From: Collinsella aerofaciens
GTDB lineage: Bacteria; Actinomycetota; Coriobacteriia; Coriobacteriales; Coriobacteriaceae
Reading direction: 5' to 3'
DNA length: 40,915 bases
NCBI RefSeq assembly: GCF_015670745.1
Contig: NZ_JADPCH010000006.1
Span: 1 to 40,915 of the forward strand
Of the stretch, positions 7,750-14,863 are shown piece by piece (the stretch's first letter is position 1; each line of letters starts with the position of its first letter). The notes beneath the pieces are model-generated. The model worked only from the letters and a program-made list of their open reading frames with translations. It was not told the DNA's origin and searched no databases. The position numbers were made by a program, and so were the translations under genes.

Positions 7750-8173
7750 ATGCCCGATAAGAAGCTAACCGAAGAGTTGCTCAACGAGCTGCTCGATGCT
7801 CCGAGTATCGAGGGCTATATCAAAGAGCACGACTTTACCGCCCCGTCGCTTTCGGGGTATCTGAAACAGCTTTTGGAAGAAAAAGGGGCTGGAGCGTTCG
7901 CGCGTGGTGCGTATGGCCGACCTCAACGAGACGTTTGGCTATCAGATCTTTACCGGTGCGCGGCATCCGAGCCGCAATAAGGTGCTGCAGATTGCCTTTG
8001 CCATGGCGCTGACGCTCAAGGAGACCAACCGCGCCTTGACGGCGGCGGGCGTCAATGTCCTCAACTGCGAGGACCGCCGTGACGCCATCATCATTTTCTG
8101 TATCGATCGTGGCTGCAGCCTGCAAAAGGTGAACGAGGAGCTGTATCGCTTTGATGAAGAGACGGTGAGCTAA
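7750..8173 (+). pseudogene. HTH (XRE-like) regulator with a frameshift at an A5G4 run
   Basis: The ATG at 7750 begins MPDKKLTEELLNELLDAPS and stays in frame to LLEEKG at about 7888. The continuation of the same protein, LERSRVVRMADLNETFGYQIFTG and on, is in the +1 frame to the stop at 8173. Removing one base in AAAAAGGGG (7880-7888) restores about 140 codons. From memory the intact family, common in Clostridia and Coriobacteria, reads EEKGL at this point, continues with a Cro/CI-like HTH (ASRDKVLQLAFAMGL-like), and sits beside a Ser/Thr kinase gene, as here. The indel may be a true mutation, phase-variable slippage, programmed frameshifting or a sequencing error in the homopolymer. If not rescued, the HTH part (about residues 60-95) is lost. 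Confidence 0.75.
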
Positions 8174-8217
8174 CAGCTAGCTGCCGGCGGAAGCGGTGTT
8201 CACGATATTTAGAACGT

Positions 8218-8253
8218 GCAGGGCACGGGCGTCATGGGGCGTCCGTGCCCTGC
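8218..8253 (+). terminator. strong hairpin between HTH regulator and kinase
   Basis: GCAGGGCACGG (8218-8228) pairs perfectly with CCGTGCCCTGC (8243-8253) around a 14-nt loop. It is followed by GTTATTAT, only a weak T tract. It may be a partial terminator or a leader structure, because it ends six bases before the likely kinase start. Confidence 0.5.
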
Positions 8254-8259
8254 GTTATT

Positions 8260-9642
8260 ATGGACGCTATGGATACTCAGAGCTCAACATATTCCGATGA
8301 TGAGCTGACTGCTGCGCTCACCGGACACCTGGCGTCACTTGAGCGTGATGACAGTTATCGCGTAGACCGTGTGCTCAAGCACTCCGACGTCGAGACGACC
8401 GAGCTCGTGTACTTTGAGGGCTCCGGCGGAGGATCTCTTGGCCCCTTTGTTCGCAAGCGCATCGACGCGTCGGCCCAGATTGGCGGGGCGTATGAACGCC
8501 TGTTTGCGGCCCAGCATGCTGGGCGACGTTACGAACACTTGCCTCGGATTGTCGATTGCCGCCGCGTGGGCGACGAGCTTTGCGTGGTCATGGAATACAT
8601 CGAAGGCGAAACGCTCGGGGCCCTGGTGGGGCGTTTGGGTGCGACGCCCGATTATGCTTGTGAGCTGTTTGGCGCCCTTTGTGATGCAGTTGCGGAGCTC
8701 CATGCCGGCTTTGCGTCGGCGGGGGAGATGGCCGCTCCGGTGATCCATCGCGACCTAAAGCCCTCGAATATCATCGTGTCGGGCGCAAACTATACGCCCG
8801 ATACAGGCATGACGTTTTCATCGCTGGTGATTATCGATTTGGGAATCGCTCGCGTGTGGCGCGAGGGAGCCGATGCCGATACCGTTAAGTTTGGCACGCG
8901 TCCCTATGCGCCGCCCGAGCAGTATGGTTTTGGCCAGACGAGCGTGCGCAGCGATGTCTATGCGCTCGGTGCCCTGCTGTTCTTTTGTCTGACGGGGGCC
9001 GATCCCAAGCCAGGTCGGAACATACGCGAGCAATGCAAGGCACGTGACGTCCCCGCCTCGCTTGCCGATGTTATTTGCATGGCGATGGCGCTCGATCCGG
9101 ACAAGCGCTTTGCAAGCGCGAAGGCGCTAGGGCACGCTGCACGCGCATCGTATGCGTCGTCCGCGCCGAATGCTGCTTCCTTTCAAGAGCCTCCGGAGCG
9201 GCGAGCCGTGTGCCCTGCGCCCGTGCTCCCCACGGATCAGTCTCAGGGTGGATTGCCGTTGGTGCCTGAGCGCCCGAATTTACTCTCCCGCATTCCCGAC
9301 ACCGTTGGGCGCATTTGGAACGCATTCGTCTATCTTTCGCTACTTGTTTTCTTTGCCGGAAGCCATTTTGCCGTTTTTCATCCTACGGGCGCCAACCAAA
9401 ACTACCCGATGTGGTTTCTCGCGATTGAGTATTTTATCTTCGTCGACGGTCTCGTAGTGCTCATCCATTTTGTGATGCTCGACAAACGCCGCCTTCGCCG
9501 GCGGTTTGAGCTACTCGATAGATACCGCGGTAAAAAGCTTGCAAAGCTTTGGCTCAAGGCTATGGGTGTGCTCTTGTTGGCAATGATTATCATTGTTGCC
9601 ATTGCAAACGCGACTGGCGTCGTCGATACCTCCGTCGCGTAA
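8260..9642 (+). CDS. membrane-anchored serine/threonine protein kinase
   Basis: A 460-residue protein with a Hanks-type kinase domain (about 25-300) followed by a variable linker and three hydrophobic segments near 355-378, 392-415 and 435-455. The ATP lysine is probably K67 (FVRKRI) and the helix-C glutamate E79. The catalytic loop is HRDLKPSN (163-170), with DLG (193-195) in place of DFG, then GTRPYAPPEQYG, SDVYALGALLFF and a C-lobe arginine. All essential residues are present, so it should be active. There are no PASTA repeats; the C-terminal membrane hairpins put the kinase in the cytoplasm facing the membrane. Start codons at 8245 (GTG), 8260 and 8269 (ATG) are possible; 8245 lies inside a hairpin and none has a clear Shine-Dalgarno. 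It follows an HTH gene with which this kinase type is often paired. Confidence 0.85.
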   Translation: MDAMDTQSSTYSDDELTAALTGHLASLERDDSYRVDRVLKHSDVETTELVYFEGSGGGSLGPFVRKRIDASAQIGGAYERLFAAQHAGRRYEHLPRIVDCRRVGDELCVVMEYIEGETLGALVGRLGATPDYACELFGALCDAVAELHAGFASAGEMAAPVIHRDLKPSNIIVSGANYTPDTGMTFSSLVIIDLGIARVWREGADADTVKFGTRPYAPPEQYGFGQTSVRSDVYALGALLFFCLTGADPKPGRNIREQCKARDVPASLADVICMAMALDPDKRFASAKALGHAARASYASSAPNAASFQEPPERRAVCPAPVLPTDQSQGGLPLVPERPNLLSRIPDTVGRIWNAFVYLSLLVFFAGSHFAVFHPTGANQNYPMWFLAIEYFIFVDGLVVLIHFVMLDKRRLRRRFELLDRYRGKKLAKLWLKAMGVLLLAMIIIVAIANATGVVDTSVA

Positions 9643-9647
9643 AAGAA

Positions 9648-9671
9648 AAAGGGCCCCAATTGGGGCCCTTT
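9648..9671. terminator. bidirectional terminator between convergent genes
   Basis: A perfect 24-bp palindrome (AAAGGGCCCC / GGGGCCCTTT around AATT) lies six bases after the kinase stop (9642) and ten before the end of the minus-strand gene (9682). A-rich and T-rich flanks on either side let it serve both genes. Confidence 0.85.
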
Positions 9672-9681
9672 GACGTTGATC

Positions 9682-10815
9682 TTAGATGCGGTTCATCTGA
9701 GCGGCGACTTTGTTGTACCAGTCCTGCCACGTGGGCGGGCAGTACTTTTTGGCCGCTGCCGGGGTAAGGGTGGAGCCGTAGTTGGCGCCCAGATAGGCAA
9801 CGTGGGCGGAGATGCCCTCGCTCCAGCTGCCAAAGCTGCGCCAACCGCCGCCACGGGCACTCCAGCCCCAGGCGTTGTAAGAATTGGCGCAATAAGCACC
9901 CTTGGTGCTCTCGATGCAGGCGATGGCGGGGGACCAACGGGGATCGACACCGGTATTCCAAGCGGCGACGGCAAAGTTATAGCCCTGGCCTGCCATGGGG
10001 GAGCCGGCGAGATAATTGTCGATGCGGCTCGTCCACTCATTAATGAACGAATCGTAATCGGAACTACCGGTATTGGCGTTGTTTACCGTGGTGTCGATGG
10101 TGGTGTTGGTGTTGGTGGCCTGGCTGCTGGAATTGCTGCCGCTTACGCCCTCGCCCGAGAGCTTCTCGGCGGCAGCGGCCTTATCGGCCTCAAGCTTGGC
10201 AAGCTCGGCGGCATTTTCCTGCTCGGCTTTTGCCTGTGCCTCGCTGCGGAGCTGCTGGGCCTGCGCCAGCGCATCCTCGGCGTTTTTCTGCTCTGTTTCA
10301 AGCTGAGACTTGGCCTGCTGGAGCTCAGCCTTGTTCTGCTCGAGTTCGGTTTGCATGTTATTGAGCTCTTCGATCTCGTCGACGCTCGAGCTCGTGATCT
10401 GGTTGGTGTATTTGCAGGTCGTGATGAACTCACCCAGGCTCTGCGCGTTGACCAGGAAGCTCACGATGGGGTTGGTGCCCTTCTGATACTTGTACAGATC
10501 GCGCATGGCGGAGCTTGCCTTGGCCTGCTGCTCGGGAAGCTTGGCCTCGATTTCCTCGATGCTTGCCTCATTGGAGTCAATCTGCTTTTGCAGGTCATCG
10601 AGTTTGGTGCGGGCGTCGTTGTAGGCGCTCGTGGCGGCTTCGATCTTCTGCTGGGCTGCGGAAAGCTGGTCCTGCGTTGCCTGCGAGGCGGCATACGCCG
10701 CAACGGGGGAGAGCATCGGCGTGGCCGTCAGCGCAACAGCGAGCGCGGCGCTCGTGATGATACGAGCCGGCTTCGACGCAATGAGCGCTGCGGTGCGATG
10801 ATTCGAATGCTGCAT
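9682..10815 (-). CDS. secreted coiled-coil protein with C-terminal lysozyme-like domain
   Basis: A 377-residue exported protein. A signal peptide (about 1-42: basic start, hydrophobic core IITSAALAVALTATPML, AYA-AS cleavage) is followed by two heptad-rich coiled coils (about 45-115 and 145-215) typical of PcsB/CwlO-type peptidoglycan hydrolases, a Ser/Asn/Thr linker (about 220-255), and a C-terminal domain with WSPAIACIESTKGAYCANSYNAWGWSARGGGWRSF. The E-S-x-x-G and N-x-W-G-W pattern resembles the glucosaminidase/lysozyme-like fold, with the glutamate in ACIES as catalytic candidate. It probably cleaves glycan strands during growth or division; the substrate is not provable here. The start ATG 10815 has AGAGGG five bases upstream; a TTG at 10830 is less likely. 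The cysteines in AYC and YCPP could form a disulfide. Confidence 0.75.
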   Translation of the reverse strand: MQHSNHRTAALIASKPARIITSAALAVALTATPMLSPVAAYAASQATQDQLSAAQQKIEAATSAYNDARTKLDDLQKQIDSNEASIEEIEAKLPEQQAKASSAMRDLYKYQKGTNPIVSFLVNAQSLGEFITTCKYTNQITSSSVDEIEELNNMQTELEQNKAELQQAKSQLETEQKNAEDALAQAQQLRSEAQAKAEQENAAELAKLEADKAAAAEKLSGEGVSGSNSSSQATNTNTTIDTTVNNANTGSSDYDSFINEWTSRIDNYLAGSPMAGQGYNFAVAAWNTGVDPRWSPAIACIESTKGAYCANSYNAWGWSARGGGWRSFGSWSEGISAHVAYLGANYGSTLTPAAAKKYCPPTWQDWYNKVAAQMNRI

Positions 10816-10878
10816 CCAGTCCCTCTGCAATCAATCGTAGGTTATGGTTCGAACGGTATTCTACTACTGCTTTCGACC

Positions 10879-10922
10879 TCAACTTGAACCTTAAAGGTTC
10901 CAAAGGGTCAAGTTGAACTTGA
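10879..10922. promoter_or_regulatory. cluster of TCAAGTT/AACTTGA palindromes (operator-like)
   Basis: TCAACTTGA (10879-10887), the inner dyad AACCTTAAAGGTT (10887-10899) and the 15-bp palindrome TCAAGTTGAACTTGA (10908-10922) are packed in 44 bases, with a further GTTCAACTTT near 10972. The cluster lies about 65-110 bases upstream of the secreted coiled-coil gene (minus strand), inside the 234-base gap after the MOSC gene. It looks like a multi-site repressor operator. No regulator is identified, and no clear -35/-10 pair could be fixed. Confidence 0.4.
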
Positions 10923-11049
10923 GGCTTTGGCTTTGACCTGCAGTTATGATGAATTGTTGAGAAACCATAGAGTTCAACTTTAACGTTACAGAGCTCTGTT
11001 TGAGAGGAGTTTTGGGCTGTAAAAGCCATCTCAACGTGGGGTTTTATAA

Positions 11050-11682
11050 CTACAGCGTGCCCTTCTGGCGAGCCTGCTCAATCTCTTCGAGGGCCTCGGC
11101 GGGGGTGAACGAACAGGTGCCGTCGCCGAGTTTGATTACCTGGATATCGTCGCCGGCGTAGACCTCTCCGCCCTTTAGTACCACGCCAAAAACGCCCTCG
11201 TGGGGAAAGATGCAGTCGCCGGCGAGATAGTAGATGGCACAGCGTGTGTGGCAGACCTTGCCGATTTGGCTGATTTCGACAAGCACCTCGCTGCCAAGCT
11301 TGAGCTGTGTGCCCAAGGGGAGCGAGAGCAGGTTGATGCCCCGGGTTGTGAAGTTCTCGCCAAAGTCGCCCTCGTGCACATCGAGTCCGCGGGCCTGCGC
11401 CGTCTGGATGGACTCTGCGGCCAAAAAGGAAACCTGGCGGTGCCAATGCCCGGCGTGTGCGTCGGAGGCAAGGCCAAATTGTTCTATAACGGTGTCGTGT
11501 CCATCGGCGACGGGCGACTTGCGCGTGCCCTTGTGTGCCGACGTGTTGATCGAGACGATGCGGGCGGGTCCGTTGTAGGCGTCGTTTGCCGTGCACAGGG
11601 GAGCGGTCGCTTTTGCACGTTCCGCCAGCTCGCGCCTCGCGGCATTGAGGATGGGATTATCGGTCGGATGGTCTTGGGGTAC
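11050..11682 (-). CDS. MOSC-domain protein without a standard start codon
   Basis: The frame is open from just after TGA (11709-11707) to TAG (11052-11050). It encodes a MOSC domain: IVSINTSAHKGTRKSPV, GLASDAHAGHWHRQVSFL, GDFGENFTTRGI and the cysteine motif KVCHTRCAIYYL. MOSC domains carry sulfur or activated molybdenum cofactor species. No ATG, GTG or TTG occurs before TTG 11424, which would delete the first third of the fold. The expected start is GTA (11682-11680), preceded by AAAGG seven bases upstream, and the protein then begins xPQDHPTDNPILNAARREL. This looks like a GTG-to-GTA change in the initiator. A CTG at 11628, six bases after GAGG, is another possible start. The gene may be poorly expressed or a young pseudogene; its body is intact. 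Confidence 0.7.
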   Translation of the reverse strand, partial: VPQDHPTDNPILNAARRELAERAKATAPLCTANDAYNGPARIVSINTSAHKGTRKSPVADGHDTVIEQFGLASDAHAGHWHRQVSFLAAESIQTAQARGLDVHEGDFGENFTTRGINLLSLPLGTQLKLGSEVLVEISQIGKVCHTRCAIYYLAGDCIFPHEGVFGVVLKGGEVYAGDDIQVIKLGDGTCSFTPAEALEEIEQARQKGTL

Positions 11683-11818
11683 GTGTGCGCCTTTCGCTCG
11701 AAGATGTCAATACGCTGAATCCTACAACAACGGTAGGTTCATTGCCTATTGTCATACAACGGTGGGCGCCGTCTTCGTGCTGGACGATTACGTCGATTGC
11801 CATAGATACGGTGGAGCT

Positions 11819-11848
11819 TTGGGCGCCGGCGGCTTGGCACGCTAGAAT
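11819..11848 (+). promoter_or_regulatory. putative promoter of the ATP-grasp ligase gene
   Basis: TTGGGC (11819-11824) and TAGAAT (11843-11848) are separated by 18 bases, with the -10 about 57 bases before the ATG at 11905. It is the best match in the gap between the divergent MOSC and ligase genes. Confidence 0.4.
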
Positions 11849-11904
11849 AAATCAGTTGCGCAAAGACCGCCCGTTGTGTGGGCAGTTCATGATAGGAAGT
11901 TTCC

Positions 11905-13161
11905 ATGGCATTGCAATTTACAGAGCGCGAGTTCATTCCCGTGCTGCTTGGTGGCGACATCAACGCCTATTCGGTGGCGCGCGCCTTCTACGAGGAGTAC
12001 CAGGTCAAGAGTCTGGTCTTTGGCAAGTATCAGACGGGTCCCGCGTACCGCAGCCAGATTATCGACTACACGCCCAACGTGGATATCGACACCATGCCCG
12101 TGATGCTCAAAACCGTCAACGGCATTGCCCAAGCGCATGCCGACAAGACGATTGTCCTTGTGGGCTGTGGCGACAACTATGTCGCTCTCGTGGCTCAAGC
12201 CAAGGATGCTCATGAGCTGGCGGATAACATCGTCGCTCCCTACGCGCCCTACAGCATGCTCGAGCAGTGCCAGAAGAAGGAGATCTTCTACGAGCTGTGC
12301 GAGAAGCATGGCGTGCCCTATCCGCACACGTTTACCTTTACCAAGGCGATGCTGAACGCCCAAGGCGAGGCACCTGCCGAAGTGCTCGACCAGATCGATT
12401 TTCCTTACCCGATGATTCTGAAGCCTTCTGACGGCATCATGTGGTGGCAGCACGAGTTCGAGGGCCAGAAGAAGGCCTATGAGATTGCCGACCGCGCCGA
12501 GCTGGAACAGGTCATTCGCGATTCGTATGCCAGCGGCTACACCGACGATCTGATCTTGCAGGACCGCGTGCCCGGCAACGACGAGTACATGCGCGTGCTC
12601 ACCAGCTATTCCGACCGCAACGGCAAGGTGCGCATGATGTGCCTGGGCCATGTGCTGCTCGAGGAGCATCAGCCCCACGGTGTCGGCAACCATGCCTGTA
12701 TCATTACCGAGCCCAACGACGAGCTCATGGACGGCGTGCGCAAGTTGCTCGAGGACCTTCACTTTGTGGGCTATTCCAACTTTGACGTTAAGTACGACGA
12801 GCGCGACGGCTCGTTTAAGTTCTTCGATTTCAACACGCGCCAGGGTCGCAGCAACTACTACGTCACCAACAGCGGCTTTAACGTTGCCAAGTATGTGGTG
12901 GACGAGTATGTGTTCAACCGCCCGTTTGAGCCGGAGTTTGTGACGGCGCAGGACGAGGCGCTGTGGATGGTCGTCCCCATGGGCGTCGTCGACAAGTACG
13001 TCAAGGATCCCGAGCTGCGCGCTAAGGTGCATCGCCTGGACAAGGAAGGCAAGGGCGCCGACCCTTCGTTTATGAAGGGCGACTTTGTCTTTAACCGCTG
13101 GCTGCGCATGTGGCACACCAAGCTGCGCCACTTTAAGCTGTTCAAGACGTATTACAAGTAG
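11905..13161 (+). CDS. ATP-grasp carboxylate-amine ligase, D-aspartate-ligase-like
   Basis: A 418-residue ATP-grasp enzyme. An N-terminal part (about 1-115, FIPVLLGGDINAYSVARAFYEEY) is followed by the ATP-binding region (about 125-330: FPYPMILKPSDGIMWWQHEF, then LILQDRVPGNDEYMRVL) and the metal-binding DVKYDERDGSFKFFDFNTRQGRSNYY (about 293-318). The layout resembles D-aspartate ligases of the Asl type, which attach beta-linked D-Asp to the lysine side chain of peptidoglycan precursors. Directly downstream is an Asp/Glu racemase gene that could supply D-Asp, as in enterococcal loci. The substrate is inferred from this pairing; other ATP-grasp amide ligases remain possible. The start ATG 11905 has TAGGAAG seven bases upstream. 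Codon use matches its neighbours. Confidence 0.75.
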   Translation: MALQFTEREFIPVLLGGDINAYSVARAFYEEYQVKSLVFGKYQTGPAYRSQIIDYTPNVDIDTMPVMLKTVNGIAQAHADKTIVLVGCGDNYVALVAQAKDAHELADNIVAPYAPYSMLEQCQKKEIFYELCEKHGVPYPHTFTFTKAMLNAQGEAPAEVLDQIDFPYPMILKPSDGIMWWQHEFEGQKKAYEIADRAELEQVIRDSYASGYTDDLILQDRVPGNDEYMRVLTSYSDRNGKVRMMCLGHVLLEEHQPHGVGNHACIITEPNDELMDGVRKLLEDLHFVGYSNFDVKYDERDGSFKFFDFNTRQGRSNYYVTNSGFNVAKYVVDEYVFNRPFEPEFVTAQDEALWMVVPMGVVDKYVKDPELRAKVHRLDKEGKGADPSFMKGDFVFNRWLRMWHTKLRHFKLFKTYYK

Positions 13162-13170
13162 ATGAGTGCG

Positions 13171-13200
13171 GCGCCCGTCCGGTTTACATCGGGCGGGCGC
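13171..13200 (+). other. hairpin and possible promoter in the ligase-racemase gap
   Basis: GCGCCCGTCCG (13171-13181) pairs with CGGGCGGGCGC (13190-13200) apart from one G-T. No T tract follows. TTTACA in the loop and TATGAT at 13204-13209 could form a weak promoter with a 15-base spacer for the racemase gene. It may tune the ratio of the two enzymes. Confidence 0.35.
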
Positions 13201-13245
13201 GGGTATGATACGCGCAATTGCGCAAGCGTCACCAAGGAGGCGGCG

Positions 13246-13992
13246 ATGGAAAAGCTGGGAGTTATCGGCGGCATGGGCGCCGAGGCCACGTCGTATTACT
13301 ACGACCAGGTGGTACGTCATACGGCTGCTGCCTGCGATCAGGAACATATCGACATGGTGGTGCTCTCCAAGTCGACCATGCCCGACCGTACGCTGGCCAT
13401 TAAGACCGGCGAGCATGCCAAGCTGCTGGCGACCATGAAAGAGTGCGCCCAGGCACTCGAGTCGCTGGGCTGTGCGCACATTGCCATTCCCTGCAACACG
13501 TCACACTACTTCTACGACCAGATCCAGTCGTTTACGAAGGTGCCGATTATCCACATGCCGCGTGAGTCGGTGCGCTATGCTCTGGCCGGTGCGGTGATGG
13601 GGGAGTGCGAGTTCGACCCCAACCTGAGTATGCCGGCCGAGCCGGTGCACAAGATTGGCATTATGGGAACCGATGGCACCGTGGGCGCGGGCGTCTACGG
13701 ACGCGAATGTAAGGCTGCGGGTGTTGAGGTTGTCTATCCCAGCGAGAAACGTCAGAACGATGTGATGTCGCTTATCTACGATGATGTGAAGGCCGGACGT
13801 GAGCCCGATATGGATAAGTTCGACCGCGTGATGTGGGAGTTCGCCCGTAGCGGCTGCGACCGCGTCATTCTGGCCTGCACCGAGCTCTCGGTGCTGCAGA
13901 AGTACCGAGAGATGCCCGAGATCACCCTCGACGCCATGGATGTCCTGGTGCGCGAATCCATCATCCGCAGCGGCGCCCCCTACCGCCTCTAG
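13246..13992 (+). CDS. aspartate/glutamate racemase family protein
   Basis: A 248-residue cofactor-independent amino acid racemase of the Asp/Glu/hydantoin family. It starts KLGVIGGMGAEAT, and has the two catalytic cysteines expected: Cys83 in AIPCNTSHYFY and Cys211 in VILACTELSVL. Two-cysteine racemases interconvert L- and D-Asp or Glu. Lying 84 bases after an ATP-grasp ligase of D-aspartate-ligase type, it most likely makes D-Asp for cell-wall crossbridges, although glutamate racemase (MurI-like) activity cannot be excluded; MurI normally has a different start (GxFDSGxGG), which argues against it. The start ATG 13246 has a near-perfect AAGGAGG five bases upstream, better than the ATG at 13162 that directly follows the ligase stop. 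Confidence 0.82.
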   Translation: MEKLGVIGGMGAEATSYYYDQVVRHTAAACDQEHIDMVVLSKSTMPDRTLAIKTGEHAKLLATMKECAQALESLGCAHIAIPCNTSHYFYDQIQSFTKVPIIHMPRESVRYALAGAVMGECEFDPNLSMPAEPVHKIGIMGTDGTVGAGVYGRECKAAGVEVVYPSEKRQNDVMSLIYDDVKAGREPDMDKFDRVMWEFARSGCDRVILACTELSVLQKYREMPEITLDAMDVLVRESIIRSGAPYRL

Positions 13993-14050
13993 CTTCCGGC
14001 CTGTCAAAAAGGGGCAGGTTAATTTTGGTGGGTTTATCTGGTGAAACAGT

Positions 14051-14087
14051 AAAGGCCTCGGCTCGTTTGGTGCGAGCCGAGGCCTTT
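14051..14087. terminator. bidirectional terminator between racemase and ECF operon
   Basis: AAAGGCCTCGGCTCG (14051-14065) pairs perfectly with CGAGCCGAGGCCTTT (14073-14087), a 15-bp stem flanked by A and T runs. It lies between the racemase stop and the end of the minus-strand transporter gene at 14117. Confidence 0.9.
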
Positions 14088-14116
14088 TGCGTTGGGCGGT
14101 TGCTGTCGGTGGTGAA

Positions 14117-14863
14117 CTAGAACAGGAAGCCGATGGCGATGAGGGCGATGCTGACGATGAGCACGGCGATGTCCAGGCCCTTGATGGGGTAGCGCTTGTA
14201 CGAGCTGGCGCGCGTACGCAGATAGAAGCCGCGCTGTTCTGCCGCCAAGGCTGTGGCATCGGTCTTGCCCACGCTCGAGATGAGCAGTGGCACACACAGT
14301 GGCAGCATGAGCTTAAGCTTCTTGATGGGGTTCTTGGTGTCGTACTCGACGCCGCGTGCGGTCTGCGCCTCCATGATGGCATTCATCTCCTGACCAAACA
14401 CCGGCACAAAGCGCAGCGCCGTGGTAAAGGTGAAGGCATAGCGATACGGCACGTGCAACACCTCGACGCAGGCGTTGGCAAGGTCGTTGAGCTTGGTCAC
14501 CATGAGCATGAGGATGAGTGGTAACGCCACACCCAGCAGGCGAAGGCAGGCCTTCGATCCTGTGATGAGACCCGTGTCGGTGATAAAGCTCCACACCACG
14601 TTGCCATCGCGCATAAAGGCCAGCTGGAGCACCAGCATGATAAGCGCGAGCGGAATCAGCAACTTGAGCAGCGAGAACAGACGGTCGACGACACCGGCAT
14701 AGGCACCCAGCGCAAGGGTGAGTGCCAAAAAGCCCAGCAGCGCCACGTAGGTGTCGGACAAGAAGATGCCGACGATGATGGCGGCGGCGAGGCCCAGTTT
14801 GACGACGGGATTCAGGCGATGCAGCAGCGTATCGCCCGGCATGTAGTCGATGACGTTAACCAC
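14117..14863 (-). CDS. ecfT: ECF transporter transmembrane (T) component
   Basis: A 248-residue EcfT/CbiQ-type membrane protein. It has about five to six hydrophobic segments (LGLAAAIIVGIFL; YVALLGFLALTLALGAYAG; LLIPLALIMLVLQLAF; a C-terminal IAVLIVSIALIAIGFLF), and two coupling-helix motifs with the Ala-Arg-Gly signature or a variant (AQTARGVEYD; AAEQRGFYLRTR) that dock on the ATPases. It links the ATPase pair to the S subunit. The start is probably GTG 14863, overlapping the stop of ecfA by 8 bases with AAGGAG about ten bases upstream; an ATG at 14896 would give a longer overlap. It is third and last in the ecfS-ecfA-ecfT operon. Confidence 0.88.
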   Translation of the reverse strand: MVNVIDYMPGDTLLHRLNPVVKLGLAAAIIVGIFLSDTYVALLGFLALTLALGAYAGVVDRLFSLLKLLIPLALIMLVLQLAFMRDGNVVWSFITDTGLITGSKACLRLLGVALPLILMLMVTKLNDLANACVEVLHVPYRYAFTFTTALRFVPVFGQEMNAIMEAQTARGVEYDTKNPIKKLKLMLPLCVPLLISSVGKTDATALAAEQRGFYLRTRASSYKRYPIKGLDIAVLIVSIALIAIGFLF

